Origin: Blastococcus fimeti | GTDB taxonomy: Bacteria; Actinomycetota; Actinomycetes; Mycobacteriales; Geodermatophilaceae | Assembly: GCA_900102115.1 (NCBI GenBank) | Contig: FNAW01000005.1 | Location: 1 to 64,000, forward strand | Length of the DNA: 64,000 nt | Reading direction: 5' to 3' | Program-made: the position numbers and the translations under genes | Notes under the pieces: model-generated | What the model was told of the DNA's origin: nothing | Database searches by the model: none | What the model saw: only the letters and a program-made list of their open reading frames with translations | Shown here: positions 19,365 to 28,883 of the stretch, in pieces | How the letters are laid out: every line of letters starts with the position of its first letter | Position numbering within the stretch: position 1 is the stretch's first letter

Positions 19365-19970
19365 TCAGATCCAGCCGTGCCGCCGGGCCTCGGCGACGGC
19401 GGCATGGCGGTTCGCCGCGTGCAGCTTGGCCGCGGCCGCGGACAGGTGGTTGCGCACCGTGCCGGGGGAGAGGTGGGCCCGCGCGGCGATCTCCTCGACG
19501 GGCGCCCCGCCGGCCGCCAGCTCCAGGATGTCGGCCTCCCGAGGCGTGAGCGGGCTGTCGCCGGCGCTGATCGCCTCCGCGGCCAGTTCCGGATCGACGT
19601 ACCGGCCGCCCTGGTGCACGGTGCGGACCACCGCGCTGAGCACCGCGGCGTTGACCGTCTTGGGCAGGAACCCGCGCACGCCGGCCTCCAGCGCCCGCTT
19701 GAGGTGACCGGGGCGGCCGTGGCCGGTGACGATCACCGAGCTGCAGCCGGGGACCGCCGCCGCCAGCTCGGCGGCGAGCGAGATGCCGTCCCGGTCGGGG
19801 AGCTGCAGATCCAGCACGGCGACGTCGGGGGTGTGCGCGCGGGCCATGGCCAGCGCCTCCGTCGCGGACGCCGCTTCGGCCACCACCTCGAGGTCGTCCT
19901 CGAGCGCGAGCAGCGCGGCCAGCGCCGAGCGGATGAGGTTCTCGTCGTCCGCCAGCAGGACGCGGATCAC
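19365..19970 (-). CDS. NarL/LuxR-family response regulator
   Basis: 201 residues. Receiver domain at the N-terminus: VIRVLLADDENLIRSAL carries the acidic pair, VAVLDLQLPDRDG the phosphoacceptor Asp near residue 54, and GFLPKT the conserved Lys. The C-terminal ~60 residues form a LuxR-type helix-turn-helix: PLTPREADILELAAGG ... APVEEIAARAHLSPGTVRNHLS. GTG 19970 overlaps the kinase stop by 4 bases. The module resembles DesK/DesR-type pairs that control a neighbouring ABC exporter; the target is probably its own operon. Confidence 0.94.
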   Translation of the reverse strand: MIRVLLADDENLIRSALAALLALEDDLEVVAEAASATEALAMARAHTPDVAVLDLQLPDRDGISLAAELAAAVPGCSSVIVTGHGRPGHLKRALEAGVRGFLPKTVNAAVLSAVVRTVHQGGRYVDPELAAEAISAGDSPLTPREADILELAAGGAPVEEIAARAHLSPGTVRNHLSAAAAKLHAANRHAAVAEARRHGWI

Positions 19971-21199
19971 GAGGTCGCTCCGGGGAGCGTCGCGGTGAGC
20001 ACGAACCGGTCGCCCTCGGCGCCGGCGCGCAGCCGCCCGCCCACCGTGGTCAGGCGCTCGGCCAGACCGGTGAGCCCGGTGCCCCAGGCGGAGCCGGTCG
20101 ACTGCGTCCCGTCGTTGACCACGGACAGCCTCACCTCCCGCTCGGGAACGGTCAGGGTGATCGTGCACTGCGTGGCCCGGCTGTGCCGCAGCACGTTGGT
20201 CACCGCCTCGCGGACCACCCAGGCCAGTGCCGTCTGCACCTCCTGGGGGAGCCCCGGACCCGCCTCCTCCCCGGTGACGGAGCACGCCACCCCGGCCGCT
20301 CGCAGCACGGAGCGCGCACCGGCCAGCTCCCCGCCCAGATCGGCCGTGCGGTAGCCGCGCACCAGCTCCCGCACCTCGCGCAACGACCCCTCGGCGATGC
20401 GGGCGATGTCGTCGAGCTGCTCGGCGGCGCCCGGCTGGCCGCGTTGCACCAGCGCCGACGCGAGCTGGCTCTTCACCGCGATCGTCGACAGGTCACGGCC
20501 CATGACGTCGTGCAGGTCCCGGGCGAACCGGAGCCGTTCCTCGGCGACGGCCAGCTGCAGCTGGACGCCGCGGCTGTGCGCCATCTCCCGCACCACGTCC
20601 AGGATCCAGACGGTGACCCGGAAGGCGAGCACCACCGCGAGCACCGCCGCGGCCAGGGCGACTCCCTGGCTCACCGCGGCGGGCACGGGGCTGCCGTCCA
20701 GGTACGAGGCGACCGCGCTGAGCAGACCGATGACGGCGGCGGGGGCGGTCAGCTGCCGGGTGGTCCAGACCGTCGCGCACGCGGTCAGCACCGCCGTGAG
20801 CGGCACCGCCACGGCCCAGGGCGCCATGGGGGTGGGCTCGCCGCCGTCCAGCGCCCACACCCCGGCCGCCGCCATGACGGCGGCGGCGGCGAACGCGACG
20901 ACGATCGCCCGCGGGGCCAGCGGCTCGCCGAGGTGGTGCGCGGCCAGGCCGCGGCGGGTCACGACGACCCCGGCCGCCACGGTCCCGGCCGTGCCCGCGA
21001 GGAACAGGACGACGGCGGCCGACGGGACGTCCTCCCCGGCGGCGTTGAGGACGGCGAGCGCGAGGAGCGGGACCGCGGCGAACAGCGAGTAGAACGACCA
21101 CCGGGTGTAGAGCTCGACGCGCTCGGGATCCGAGCGGTTGCTCCACCAGCGGGTGACGGTCGGCACGCCGCCCATGCTGCCCGAGCGCCGCGCCGTCAC
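19967..21199 (-). CDS. DesK-type sensor histidine kinase
   Basis: 410 residues if started at GTG 21199, which overlaps the permease stop as GTGA; ATG 21175 would shorten it by 8. Five or six hydrophobic segments occupy residues ~30-200. The dimerisation/phosphotransfer region follows: RFARDLHDVMGRDLSTIAVK, with the phosphoaccepting His near residue 230. The ATP-binding domain has VVREAVTNVLRHSRA (N-box) and GTGLTGLAERL (G-box). There is no extracellular ligand domain, so it probably senses the membrane or the neighbouring transporter. Confidence 0.93.
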   Translation of the reverse strand: MTARRSGSMGGVPTVTRWWSNRSDPERVELYTRWSFYSLFAAVPLLALAVLNAAGEDVPSAAVVLFLAGTAGTVAAGVVVTRRGLAAHHLGEPLAPRAIVVAFAAAAVMAAAGVWALDGGEPTPMAPWAVAVPLTAVLTACATVWTTRQLTAPAAVIGLLSAVASYLDGSPVPAAVSQGVALAAAVLAVVLAFRVTVWILDVVREMAHSRGVQLQLAVAEERLRFARDLHDVMGRDLSTIAVKSQLASALVQRGQPGAAEQLDDIARIAEGSLREVRELVRGYRTADLGGELAGARSVLRAAGVACSVTGEEAGPGLPQEVQTALAWVVREAVTNVLRHSRATQCTITLTVPEREVRLSVVNDGTQSTGSAWGTGLTGLAERLTTVGGRLRAGAEGDRFVLTATLPGATS

Positions 21200-22026
21200 C
21201 GCCGGGGCGCCCAGCGGAACCCGCGCCGGGCCAGGAGCGTGCCCACGACCAGCCAGCCCGCCAGGACGGCGAGCGGCAGGACGGCGGTGCTCCAGGCGCC
21301 GGCCAGGTCGACCGACTCGCCGTCCCAGGTCAGGCCGCCGAGGCCGAGCTGGGCGAGCTCGACGACCGGGGTGAGCGGCAGGAAGCGGGCGACCGCGGCG
21401 AGCTGCTCGGGCAGGTCGCTCAGCGGCACGACCAGTCCGCAGAGCCCGGTGGAGACGACGAGCAGGGGCAGCGCGGTGATCTGCGCGCTCTCCGCGGTGC
21501 GGGTGAAGGCCGTGCTCGCCGCGGCCAGCGCCAGCATGAGCGCCGCACCGCCGACGACGGCGACGACGGGGAGCACCACGTCGACCGGAGCCGACCACTC
21601 GCCCAGGACGGCGATCCCGGCCGCCACGAGGAGGAGCTGGCCCGCCGTGACCAGCATCGTGGGGGCGGCGACGCCCAGCACCACCTCGGTCTCGGTCAGC
21701 TCGCCGGTCCGCATCCGCTGCAGCACCAGTTCCTCGCGGCGGGCGACGTAGGTGGTGAGCAGGTTGTAGTAGGTCAGGAAGATCAGCGTCACGCCGATGG
21801 CGGTGACCATCAGCTGGGGGCCGACGGCGATGGTCGCCTCGCCCATGCCCAGCGCGGGGACCGCCGCGACCAGGACCAGGGGGAGCACCACGGAGTTCAC
21901 GACGGCCGTGCGGTTGCGGAGGAAGAGCCGGACCTCCGCCCGGGCGAGCGCGAGGGTGCGGCGGGTGCGGCCGGGGCCGGCGGGGTCGGCAGCGGCGGGG
22001 CGCGGGGTGGTCGTCGGAGTGGTCAC
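21196..22026 (-). CDS. ABC-2 type transporter permease
   Basis: 276 residues with about six transmembrane segments. The N-terminal cytoplasmic part (RTLALARAEVRLFLRNRTAVVNSVVLP) is typical of ABC-2 permeases, and LPLLVVSTGLCGLVVPLSDLP with LPLTPVVELAQLGLGG lies in the usual membrane region near the C-terminus. GTG 22026 overlaps the ATPase stop by 4 bases. With the ATPase it should form a drug, lipid or peptide exporter. Substrate unknown. Followed directly by kinase and regulator genes. Confidence 0.92.
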   Translation of the reverse strand: MTTPTTTPRPAAADPAGPGRTRRTLALARAEVRLFLRNRTAVVNSVVLPLVLVAAVPALGMGEATIAVGPQLMVTAIGVTLIFLTYYNLLTTYVARREELVLQRMRTGELTETEVVLGVAAPTMLVTAGQLLLVAAGIAVLGEWSAPVDVVLPVVAVVGGAALMLALAAASTAFTRTAESAQITALPLLVVSTGLCGLVVPLSDLPEQLAAVARFLPLTPVVELAQLGLGGLTWDGESVDLAGAWSTAVLPLAVLAGWLVVGTLLARRGFRWAPRR

Positions 22027-22997
22027 GAGAGCTCCTCTGCAGGGGCGGTGGGCGAGGTGTCGTCGGCGACGGCCAGGAACGCCTGCTCGAGCGAGGCGGC
22101 CCGGGCGTGCAACCGGGAGAGGTCGACGTCGGCGTCGGCGGCCCAGGCCAGCAGCGCGGTGAGCACCGGCTGCAGGGCGCGGGTGTGCAGCTCGACGTCC
22201 GGCGCCGGGCTGATCCGTTCCACGCCGGGCAGCTGCGGGAGCGGTGGCGCGTCCGGCGCCAGGGAGAAGCGGATGGTGGCCGGCTGGCTCCGGGCGATCT
22301 CGGCCGGTGTCCCCTCGAGGACGATCCGGCCGGCCCGGAGGATGGCGATCCGATCGGCGAGCTCCTCGGCCTCCTCGAGGTGGTGGGTGGTGAGCACGAC
22401 CGCCGTCCCGCCGTCCACCAGGTCGTGGACCAGCGCCCACACGGTGCGGCGGCTCTCCGGGTCCAGCCCGGTCGTGGGCTCGTCGAGCACCAGCACCCGT
22501 GGCCGGCCGAGCAGGGCCAGGGCGAGATCGAGCCGACGCCGCTCGCCGCCGGAGAGGCTGCGCACCCGCACCCCGGCACGGCCGGTGAGCTCGACCTGGG
22601 CGATCGCCTCGTCGACGGGGCGCGGCGCGGTGAGCGTGCCCGCCCAGGCCGCGACCGTCTCCCGGACGGTGAGGTCACCCGGCAGCCCGCTGGACTGCAG
22701 CAGCACGCCCAGGTGCGGGCGGACCGCGGCGTGGTCCCGGCGCGGGTCGCCACCCAGGACGCGGACGGAGCCGCCGTCGGGCGGCGCCAGCCCCTCCAGC
22801 ACCTCGAGCGCGGAGGTCTTGCCGGCGCCGTTCACGCCGAGCAGGGCGAAGACCTCGCCCGGGTGGACCTCGAAGGAGATGCCGCGCACCGCCTCGAACG
22901 AGCCGTAGCGGCGCTGCAGGTCGACGACCTCGATGGCCGGGCCGCCGTCGCGGCGGTGCCCCGCCGGCCGGGCGGGGTGTTCCTGGACGCGGGTCAC
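22023..22997 (-). CDS. ABC transporter ATP-binding protein
   Basis: 324 residues. The nucleotide-binding domain begins at AIEVVDLQRRYGSFEAVRG. Walker A is GVNGAGKTS, the Q-loop region contains LQSSGLPGDLTV, the signature is SLSGGERRRLDLALAL, and Walker B is VLVLDEPTTGLDPE with TTHHLEEAEEL as the H-loop. A C-terminal ~80-residue extension is usual in exporters of the DrrA/NatA type. GTG 22997 has GAGGAGG 4 bases upstream. It is the first gene of a four-gene operon: ATPase, permease, kinase, regulator. Confidence 0.94.
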   Translation of the reverse strand: MTRVQEHPARPAGHRRDGGPAIEVVDLQRRYGSFEAVRGISFEVHPGEVFALLGVNGAGKTSALEVLEGLAPPDGGSVRVLGGDPRRDHAAVRPHLGVLLQSSGLPGDLTVRETVAAWAGTLTAPRPVDEAIAQVELTGRAGVRVRSLSGGERRRLDLALALLGRPRVLVLDEPTTGLDPESRRTVWALVHDLVDGGTAVVLTTHHLEEAEELADRIAILRAGRIVLEGTPAEIARSQPATIRFSLAPDAPPLPQLPGVERISPAPDVELHTRALQPVLTALLAWAADADVDLSRLHARAASLEQAFLAVADDTSPTAPAEELS

Positions 22998-23126
22998 GGG
23001 TCCTCCTCGGTGCGCCGCCGCCCCCCGTCGGGCCGGTCTCCCTGGCGCACCTCCCACGCTGCCGTCCGCACCCGTCGCGGGGACGTGCCATCCTGCACGA
23101 CCTGCACGGACGCCGTCACGGCCGGC

Positions 23127-23144
23127 CCATGACGCACGTCATGG
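23127..23144. promoter_or_regulatory. Perfect palindrome, candidate operator of the ABC/kinase/regulator operon
   Basis: CCATGACG-CA-CGTCATGG: 8-base perfect arms around 2 bases, 130 bases upstream of the ATPase GTG 22997. It stands alone between that start and the catalase terminator. Binding by the NarL-type regulator encoded in the operon is an inference. Confidence 0.45.
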
Positions 23145-23161
23145 TCGCGAGCGGCGGGGAG

Positions 23162-23209
23162 GACGACGGAGGGGCGGGACGGCGTGTGCCGTCCCGCCCC
23201 TCCGTCGTC
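23162..23209 (-). terminator. Strong hairpin terminator after the catalase gene
   Basis: A perfect 22-base stem (23162-23183 and 23188-23209) with a GTGT loop, 6 bases after the catalase stop. It is among the longest perfect hairpins in the window. No U-run follows. Confidence 0.8.
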
Positions 23210-23215
23210 GGTGGA

Positions 23216-25333
23216 TCAGACGGTCGGCGGCACCATCGAGGCGCGCACCAGCGGGGTGCGGTCCCACGCGCGGTGCATGCCGAGCGCGGCGACCGTCGCG
23301 GCGGCCAGCTTGGCGTTCGCCTTCTTCCCGGTGAGGACGCCGGGCGCCGTCGGGTCGATGCCGGCGGTCTTCAGCACCTCGACGCCGTCGCCCCACGCGC
23401 CGACGGCCTTGAGGTGGCGGAACGCCTCCTGCAGCATGACCAGCGCGCGGAAGTCGCCGTCCTTGGGTGCGCCGTCGGCGACGACGATCGCGTCGAACTC
23501 GATCGACCGGCCGGTGGCGAAGGTGCGCTCCACGATCTCGACGGTCTTGCCCTTCACCAGCTGACCGCCGTGCGGCGCGATCACCCGGAGCAGCGCGCCC
23601 TCGGCCTCGAGCGCCTTCCGGAGCGCGGCGATGCCCTCCAGGTCGGCGCCGGGGCCGGCGACGACGCCGACGATCCGGCCCTCGATCGGGAACGGGGTGG
23701 GCGTGATCTGGCGCAGGGCGGGGGACTCCGACCGCGACTTCGCCGCCTTGACCTTCTTCGGCACCGGCAGTCCCAGGCCGGTGGCCACCTGGGCGCAGAG
23801 GCCGGCGTCGATGCGGGCGAGCACGGTGAGCGCCCGCTCCTTGATCGCCTGCTCGTAGCACTTGCCGAGCTCGAAGGTGTACGCGTCGATCACGTGCTGC
23901 TGCTCGACCGACGTCAGGCTCTTGTAGAACAGCGCCGGCTGGGAGAAGTGGTCGTCGAACGACGCGGGAGCGGTCCGGCCGACCTCGCCCTCGACGTGCC
24001 GCGGCACCTGCACGTAGCCGCCCTCGGACCAGTCCGACGGGAACGGGACGCCGGCGTCGACGCTGTTGGGCGTGTACGGCGCCTGCCCGGTGTGCACGGC
24101 CTGCTGGTGGAAGCCGTCCCGGGTGTTGTCGTTCACCGGCGCGTGCGGCCGGTTGATCGGGATCTGGGTGAAGTTCGGCCCCGCGAGCCGGGTGAGCTGG
24201 GTGTCCAGGTAGGAGAAGTTGCGGCCCTGGAGCAGCGGGTCGTTGGTGCCCTCGATGCCCGGCACCAGGTGCCCGGTGTGGAAGGCGACCTGCTCGGTCT
24301 CGGCGAAGAAGTTCGTCGGGTTGGCGTTGAGCACCAGCGTGCCGATCGGCTGCACCGGCGCGAGCTCCTCCGGCACGATCTTCGTCGGGTCGAGCAGGTC
24401 GATGCCCTCGAAGGTCTCCTCCGGGGTGTCGGGGAAGACCTGGACGCCCAGCTCCCACTCGGGGAACGCACCGTTCTCGATGGCGTCGTAGAGGTCGCGG
24501 CGGTGGAAGTCCGGGTCGACGCCGGCGGCGATCTGCGCCTCCTCCCAGGTGAGGGAGTGCACGCCCAGCTTCGGCTTCCAGTGGAACTTGACGAGGACGG
24601 TCTCCCGGTCGGCGTTCACCAGCCGGAAGGTGTGGACGCCGAAGCCCTCCATCGTCCGGTAGCTGCGCGGGATGCCGCGGTCGCTCATGTTCCAGATCGT
24701 GTGGTGGGTGGCCTCGGTGTGGAGGGTGACGAAGTCCCAGAACGTGTCGTGCGCCGACTGCGCCTGCGGGATCTCGCGGTCGGGGTGCGGCTTGCCCGCG
24801 TGGATGATGTCGGGGAACTTGATCGCGTCCTGGATGAAGAAGACCGGCATGTTGTTGCCGACCAGGTCCCAGGTGCCTTCCTTCGTGTAGAACTTCGTCG
24901 CGAATCCGCGGGTGTCGCGCACCGTGTCGGCCGAGCCGCGCGAGCCCAGCACCGTGGAGAACCGGACGAAGACCGGCGTCTCGAGACCCTTCTCGGCCAG
25001 GACGGCGGCCCGGGTCACCGAGGCGCCCGCGCCGTTGGCGGTGAAGACGCCGTGCGCGCCGGCCCCGCGGGCGTGCACCACGCGCTCCGGGATGCGCTCG
25101 TGGTCGAAGTGCATGATCTTCTCGCGCAGGTGGAAGTCCTCGAGGAGGACCGGGCCGCGCGGACCCGCCTTGAGCGAGTGGTCGGTGTCGGGGAGGCGCA
25201 CGCCGTTGGGCGTGGTGAGCTTGTCGCCGGCCTGGCCCCGGGGGTCGCGACCGTCCTTTGGGCCGTCGTAGCCGACACCGGTCGGGCTGACGGTCCGGGG
25301 AGCGGACTGGTCGGGCTTGCGTGCGGGGGGCAT
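23216..25333 (-). CDS. katE: Large-subunit catalase (HPII/KatE type)
   Basis: 705 residues, the size of clade 2 catalases. The catalytic His is in [15 protein letters not shown] near residue 88. The distal Asn is in [18 protein letters not shown]. The proximal heme-ligand Tyr is in [14 protein letters not shown] near residue 375. The last ~150 residues form the flavodoxin-like domain of large catalases ([21 protein letters not shown]). It breaks down hydrogen peroxide in the cytoplasm. ATG 25333 is preceded by GGAG at a 7-base spacing. Monocistronic: a strong terminator follows, and the upstream gene ends 92 bases away. Confidence 0.96.
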   Translation of the reverse strand: MPPARKPDQSAPRTVSPTGVGYDGPKDGRDPRGQAGDKLTTPNGVRLPDTDHSLKAGPRGPVLLEDFHLREKIMHFDHERIPERVVHARGAGAHGVFTANGAGASVTRAAVLAEKGLETPVFVRFSTVLGSRGSADTVRDTRGFATKFYTKEGTWDLVGNNMPVFFIQDAIKFPDIIHAGKPHPDREIPQAQSAHDTFWDFVTLHTEATHHTIWNMSDRGIPRSYRTMEGFGVHTFRLVNADRETVLVKFHWKPKLGVHSLTWEEAQIAAGVDPDFHRRDLYDAIENGAFPEWELGVQVFPDTPEETFEGIDLLDPTKIVPEELAPVQPIGTLVLNANPTNFFAETEQVAFHTGHLVPGIEGTNDPLLQGRNFSYLDTQLTRLAGPNFTQIPINRPHAPVNDNTRDGFHQQAVHTGQAPYTPNSVDAGVPFPSDWSEGGYVQVPRHVEGEVGRTAPASFDDHFSQPALFYKSLTSVEQQHVIDAYTFELGKCYEQAIKERALTVLARIDAGLCAQVATGLGLPVPKKVKAAKSRSESPALRQITPTPFPIEGRIVGVVAGPGADLEGIAALRKALEAEGALLRVIAPHGGQLVKGKTVEIVERTFATGRSIEFDAIVVADGAPKDGDFRALVMLQEAFRHLKAVGAWGDGVEVLKTAGIDPTAPGVLTGKKANAKLAAATVAALGMHRAWDRTPLVRASMVPPTV

Positions 25334-25425
25334 GGGGGAGCTCCTGGTCCGAGAGCGAATGACGTCTCCCCGGCGCTACCCGGTGCGGGCCGCCGCACAC
25401 CCCGCCGACCGGACGTCGTCGCAGG

Positions 25426-26235
25426 TCAGGGGGTGGGGCCCCGGCGGAGCGCGGCGAAGTCCCGGCCGTGCGGGAGCCCGGCCACGAGCGCGAGCAGGGC
25501 GTCGTGCAGCACGCCGTTGCTGGCCAGCACCGTGCCGTCGCCGGACAGGACGTCACGGCCGGAGAGGTCGGTCACCCGGCCGCCGGCCTCGCCGACGAGC
25601 AGCGGCAGGACGGCGAGGTCCTCGTAGCCCATCGGCTGGCCCGCGATCACCAGCGCGTCGGCCAGGCCGGTGGCCAGGTCGACGTCGCCCTTGGTCCACG
25701 GCTGCAGGTACAGCTCGCGGTGCAGGGTGACGAGCAGCTCCTCGGACCAGGCCAGTGGGTTGAGCATCTCCACCAGGGCGCCGCGCATCCGGGCGTGGTC
25801 GTTGACCCGCACCTGGCGGACCGGTCGTCCCGCGACCGAGTGCCAGCAGCCCAGGCCCCGGCCGGCGTAGAGCACCTCGTCGCTCATCGGGTAGCCGGCC
25901 ACCGCGACCGCCGGGCCCTCGGCGTCCTCCGCGGCCAGCAGCACGTTGAACGTCGGCACCCGCTGGGCGAACAGGCTGGTCCCGTTGATCGGGTCGAGCA
26001 CCCACCGGCGTTCCGCGGTGCCGGCGGTGGGCCGGGACTCGTGCCCCAGCACCGCGTCGTCCGGGTAGCGGGCGCCGATGCGGGTGCGCAGCAGCCGCTC
26101 CACCTCCACCTCGACCGGCGTCGTCGTCCCGTCGTCGGCGGTGCTGACGGGGGCGGCCTCGGCGAACCGGCGGGCCGCGATCCCGCCGGCCTCCTCGACC
26201 AGCTCCACGGCGTACTCGAGCAGGTCGCGGTCCAC
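25426..26235 (-). CDS. Inositol monophosphatase/histidinol-phosphatase family protein with altered metal motif
   Basis: 269 residues. Family motifs: TTPVEVEVERLLRTRI, AVLGHESR (with the metal-ligand Glu), WVLDPINGTSLF near residue 87, and GYEDLAVLPLLVGEAGGRVTDL near the C-terminus with the last metal Asp. The signature is normally DPIDGT; the codon here is AAC, so one expected Asp is Asn. HisN-type histidinol phosphatase and inositol/CysQ-like phosphatase are both possible; the substitution may change metal use or activity. Start GTG 26235 by family length. Divergent from the FNT gene over 130 bases. Confidence 0.85.
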   Translation of the reverse strand: MDRDLLEYAVELVEEAGGIAARRFAEAAPVSTADDGTTTPVEVEVERLLRTRIGARYPDDAVLGHESRPTAGTAERRWVLDPINGTSLFAQRVPTFNVLLAAEDAEGPAVAVAGYPMSDEVLYAGRGLGCWHSVAGRPVRQVRVNDHARMRGALVEMLNPLAWSEELLVTLHRELYLQPWTKGDVDLATGLADALVIAGQPMGYEDLAVLPLLVGEAGGRVTDLSGRDVLSGDGTVLASNGVLHDALLALVAGLPHGRDFAALRRGPTP

Positions 26236-26365
26236 GGTCGCTGATCCTGCTGGTCCGGCCGCTCCGGGGCGACCCGACCGGGGGACGCCGGACGTGTGGC
26301 CGGCCGGGTGAGGGGTAGCGCCCTTCCGCCGAGGCCGCCCCCGAGCCCGGCGGAGAAGGGGACCC

Positions 26366-27187
26366 GTGACCACCGAGGCAGCACGCAGCGAGCTCGGGGA
26401 GACCGACGCGCCCCAGGAGGACGAGGTCGCGCAGGCGTTCGACCGGATCGTCAGCCAGGGGGCCCAGCGGCTGCACCGGACCTGGCGCGAGGTGCTCACC
26501 ACCGGGCTCGCGGGCGGGCTCGAGGTCGGCGTCGGTGTGCTGGCGATGCTGGCGGTCTACGCCGAGACCGGCAGCCACCTGCTCGCCGGCCTCGCGTTCA
26601 GCATCGGCTTCATCGCGCTGCTGCTGGCGAGGAGCGAGCTGTTCACCGAGGGCTTCCTCGTGCCGGTCACCGCCCTCGTCGCCGGTCGGGCCGGGGTCGG
26701 CCAGCTGGCGAAGCTGTGGAGCGGGACCCTGGTGGCCAACCTGATCGGTGGCTGGCTGCTGATGTGGATCGTCGTGCACGCGCTGCCGGAGCTGGGCGCG
26801 ACCGCGATCGAGTCGGCGACCACCTTCGTCGACGCCCCGCTGGACCTGCAGTCGGCGTGCCTGTCCTTCCTCGCCGGCAGCTCCATCACCCTGATGACCC
26901 GGATGCAGCAGGGTGCGGAGTCCGAGGCGGGCAAGATCGTCGCTGCCGTGGCCGGGGCCTTCGTGCTCGCCGGCCTCGTGCTCTTCCACTCGATCCTGGA
27001 CTCGCTCATCATCTTCGCCGGCATCCACGCGGGCGGGCCGTTCGGCTACGGCGACTGGGTCGCCTGGTTCTGGTACGTCACCCTGCTCAACATGGCCGGC
27101 GGCCTGCTGGTGGTCACGCTGCTCCGGCTGGTGCGCAGCAAGGAGCTGATCGAGCGCGAGCGGGCGGCCGTCCGCCGGGAGGAGTAG
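26366..27187 (+). CDS. Formate/nitrite transporter (FNT) family protein, YfdC-like
   Basis: 273 residues with six membrane segments after a 45-residue acidic N-terminus. The family signatures are LTTGLAGGLEVGVGVLAMLA, LLLARSELFTEGFLVPVTALV and LSFLAGSSITLMTRMQQGAES. FNT channels move small monovalent acids such as formate, nitrite or hydrosulfide. The YfdC-like branch is poorly known, so the substrate is open. A hydrophilic tail with KELIERERA closes the protein. GTG 26366 has AAGGGGAC just upstream. The gap to the next ABC ATPase gene is 35 bases, so co-transcription is possible. Confidence 0.88.
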   Translation: MTTEAARSELGETDAPQEDEVAQAFDRIVSQGAQRLHRTWREVLTTGLAGGLEVGVGVLAMLAVYAETGSHLLAGLAFSIGFIALLLARSELFTEGFLVPVTALVAGRAGVGQLAKLWSGTLVANLIGGWLLMWIVVHALPELGATAIESATTFVDAPLDLQSACLSFLAGSSITLMTRMQQGAESEAGKIVAAVAGAFVLAGLVLFHSILDSLIIFAGIHAGGPFGYGDWVAWFWYVTLLNMAGGLLVVTLLRLVRSKELIERERAAVRREE

Positions 27188-27222
27188 CGGCGCGCCTCTT
27201 CCGCCGGGGTGCCGGGCTGGCC

Positions 27223-28137
27223 ATGCTGTCGCCCGTGATCGAGCTGGAGGCGCTGACCAAGGCGTACCGGTCGAAGGTCGCCGTCTCCGACCTCACCGTC
27301 ACGGTCCACCCGGGCCGCGTCACCGGGTTCCTCGGGCCGAACGGCTCGGGCAAGACGACGACGATGCGCTGCGTGCTCGGGCTCGCCCGGCCCACCTCCG
27401 GGACGACGCGGGTGCTCGGCCGGCCCTACCGCGAGCTGGCGCACCCGATGCGCCGGGTCGGAGCGCTGATCGATCCGCGCGCGCGGCACCCGGGCCGCAC
27501 GGCCGCCGCCCACCTGCTCGCCCTGGCCCGGAGCAACGGCCTGCCGGCCTCCCGGGTGGACGACGTCCTGGAGCTGGTCGGGCTGAGCGAGGTCGCCCAC
27601 GACCGGGTGCGCGGCTTCTCCCTCGGCATGGGGCAGCGGCTCGGCATCGCGGCCGCGTTGCTCGGCGATCCCGACGTGCTGCTGCTCGACGAGCCCGTGA
27701 ACGGGCTGGACCCCGAGGGCATCCGCTGGGTGCGCGAGCTGCTGCGCGACCTCGCCGACGAGGGGCGCACGGTGCTCGTCTCCAGCCACCTGATGAGCGA
27801 GATGGAGGACACCGCCGACCACCTCGTCGTCCTGGGGCGGGGCCGGCTGCTTGCCGACGTGCCGATGGCCGACCTCCTGGGCGCGCACTCCGCCGTCCGC
27901 GTGCGCAGCCCCCAGGCGCCGGTGCTGGCCGCGGCGCTGCAGCGGGCGGGAGCGACGATCGAGCTGCAGATCGACGGCTCGTTGCGGGTGGAGGGGCTCG
28001 ACCCGGACCAGGTCGGCGACGTCGCGTTCCTCGCCGGCGTCCGGGTGCACGAGCTCACCCGGGTCACCGCCTCGCTCGAGGCCGCCTACCTGACGCTGAC
28101 CGGCGACGAGGTCGAGTACCGGACGGCGGCCCGGTGA
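27223..28137 (+). CDS. ABC transporter ATP-binding protein (drug/bacitracin-exporter type)
   Basis: 304 residues. IELEALTKAYRSKVAVSDLT opens the domain. Walker A is GPNGSGKTTTM, the signature is the variant FSLGMGQRLGIA common in BcrA-like exporters, and Walker B is VLLLDEPVNGLDPEG, with SSHLMSEMEDTADH following. The C-terminal ~80 residues are a dimerisation/regulatory extension. ATG 27223 is preceded by no clear ribosome site, so translation may depend on the upstream region. Its TGA overlaps the GTG of the permease gene (GTGA), which makes a two-gene exporter. Confidence 0.94.
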   Translation: MLSPVIELEALTKAYRSKVAVSDLTVTVHPGRVTGFLGPNGSGKTTTMRCVLGLARPTSGTTRVLGRPYRELAHPMRRVGALIDPRARHPGRTAAAHLLALARSNGLPASRVDDVLELVGLSEVAHDRVRGFSLGMGQRLGIAAALLGDPDVLLLDEPVNGLDPEGIRWVRELLRDLADEGRTVLVSSHLMSEMEDTADHLVVLGRGRLLADVPMADLLGAHSAVRVRSPQAPVLAAALQRAGATIELQIDGSLRVEGLDPDQVGDVAFLAGVRVHELTRVTASLEAAYLTLTGDEVEYRTAAR

Positions 28138-28883
28138 GCCGGGGCATCCCCTTCTCGGCGGTGGTGCGCAGCGAGTGGACCCGGCTGTGGTCGGTGCGCT
28201 CGACCTGGTGGGCCACGGCGGTGTTCGTCGTCGTCGTGGGGGCGGCCGGCGCGCTCGCGGCCGCCGGCACCGACACCGCGGAGCGGGCCGAGGTCGCCGT
28301 CCAGACCGCGCTGATCGGCTTCGGGTTCGGCCAGCTGGCGCTGCTGGTCGTCGGGGTGCTCGCGGTCACCGCGGAGCACGCCTCGGGCAGCGCCGTCGCG
28401 ACGCTGGTGGCGGTGCCCCGGCGGACGCGGCTGCTGCTGGCCAGGACCGTCGTCGTCGCCACGTGGTGCCTGATGCTCGGGGTCGCCCTCGTCGCGGCGT
28501 GCTCCCTGGCTGCGCGGACGCTCACCGCCGTGCCCGGCGGCGTCGACCCGACCGATCCGGAGGTGCTGCGCACGCTGGGTCTGCAGGTGGGCGCAGCGGG
28601 GCTGGTCGGGGTGCTCGGCGTCGGCCTGGGCGCGGTGCTGCGCTCCACGGCCGGGGCCGTGGGCCTGGGGACGGCGCTGGTGCTCGTGCTGCCCCCGGTG
28701 CTCGCGCTCTCCGGCCCGCGGTGGGCCGAGCGGCTCTCCCAGGCGCTGCCGATGCTGCGGGTGGGGCAGGACGCCTTCTTCTCCGTGCCGACCAGCTGGC
28801 CGGTCGGGATGGGCGTCGTCGCGGCGTGGGCCGTGGGTGCCTGGGTGATCGGTGCGGTGCTGCACGAGCGGCGGGACGTCTAG
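28134..28883 (+). CDS. ABC transporter permease, partner of the preceding ATPase
   Basis: 249 residues with six hydrophobic segments. FSAVVRSEWTRLWSVRSTWW is the typical amphipathic lead of ABC-2 permeases (similar to the BcrB/NatB group). TAEHASGSAVATLVAVPRR is a common loop, followed by membrane segments through WPVGMGVVAAWAVGAWVIGAVL. It forms an exporter with the ATPase at 27223. Its TAG stop and the TAG of the convergent gene share one palindromic CTAG at 28880-28883, so the genes overlap by 4 bases and leave no room for a separate terminator. Confidence 0.9.
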   Translation: MSRGIPFSAVVRSEWTRLWSVRSTWWATAVFVVVVGAAGALAAAGTDTAERAEVAVQTALIGFGFGQLALLVVGVLAVTAEHASGSAVATLVAVPRRTRLLLARTVVVATWCLMLGVALVAACSLAARTLTAVPGGVDPTDPEVLRTLGLQVGAAGLVGVLGVGLGAVLRSTAGAVGLGTALVLVLPPVLALSGPRWAERLSQALPMLRVGQDAFFSVPTSWPVGMGVVAAWAVGAWVIGAVLHERRDV

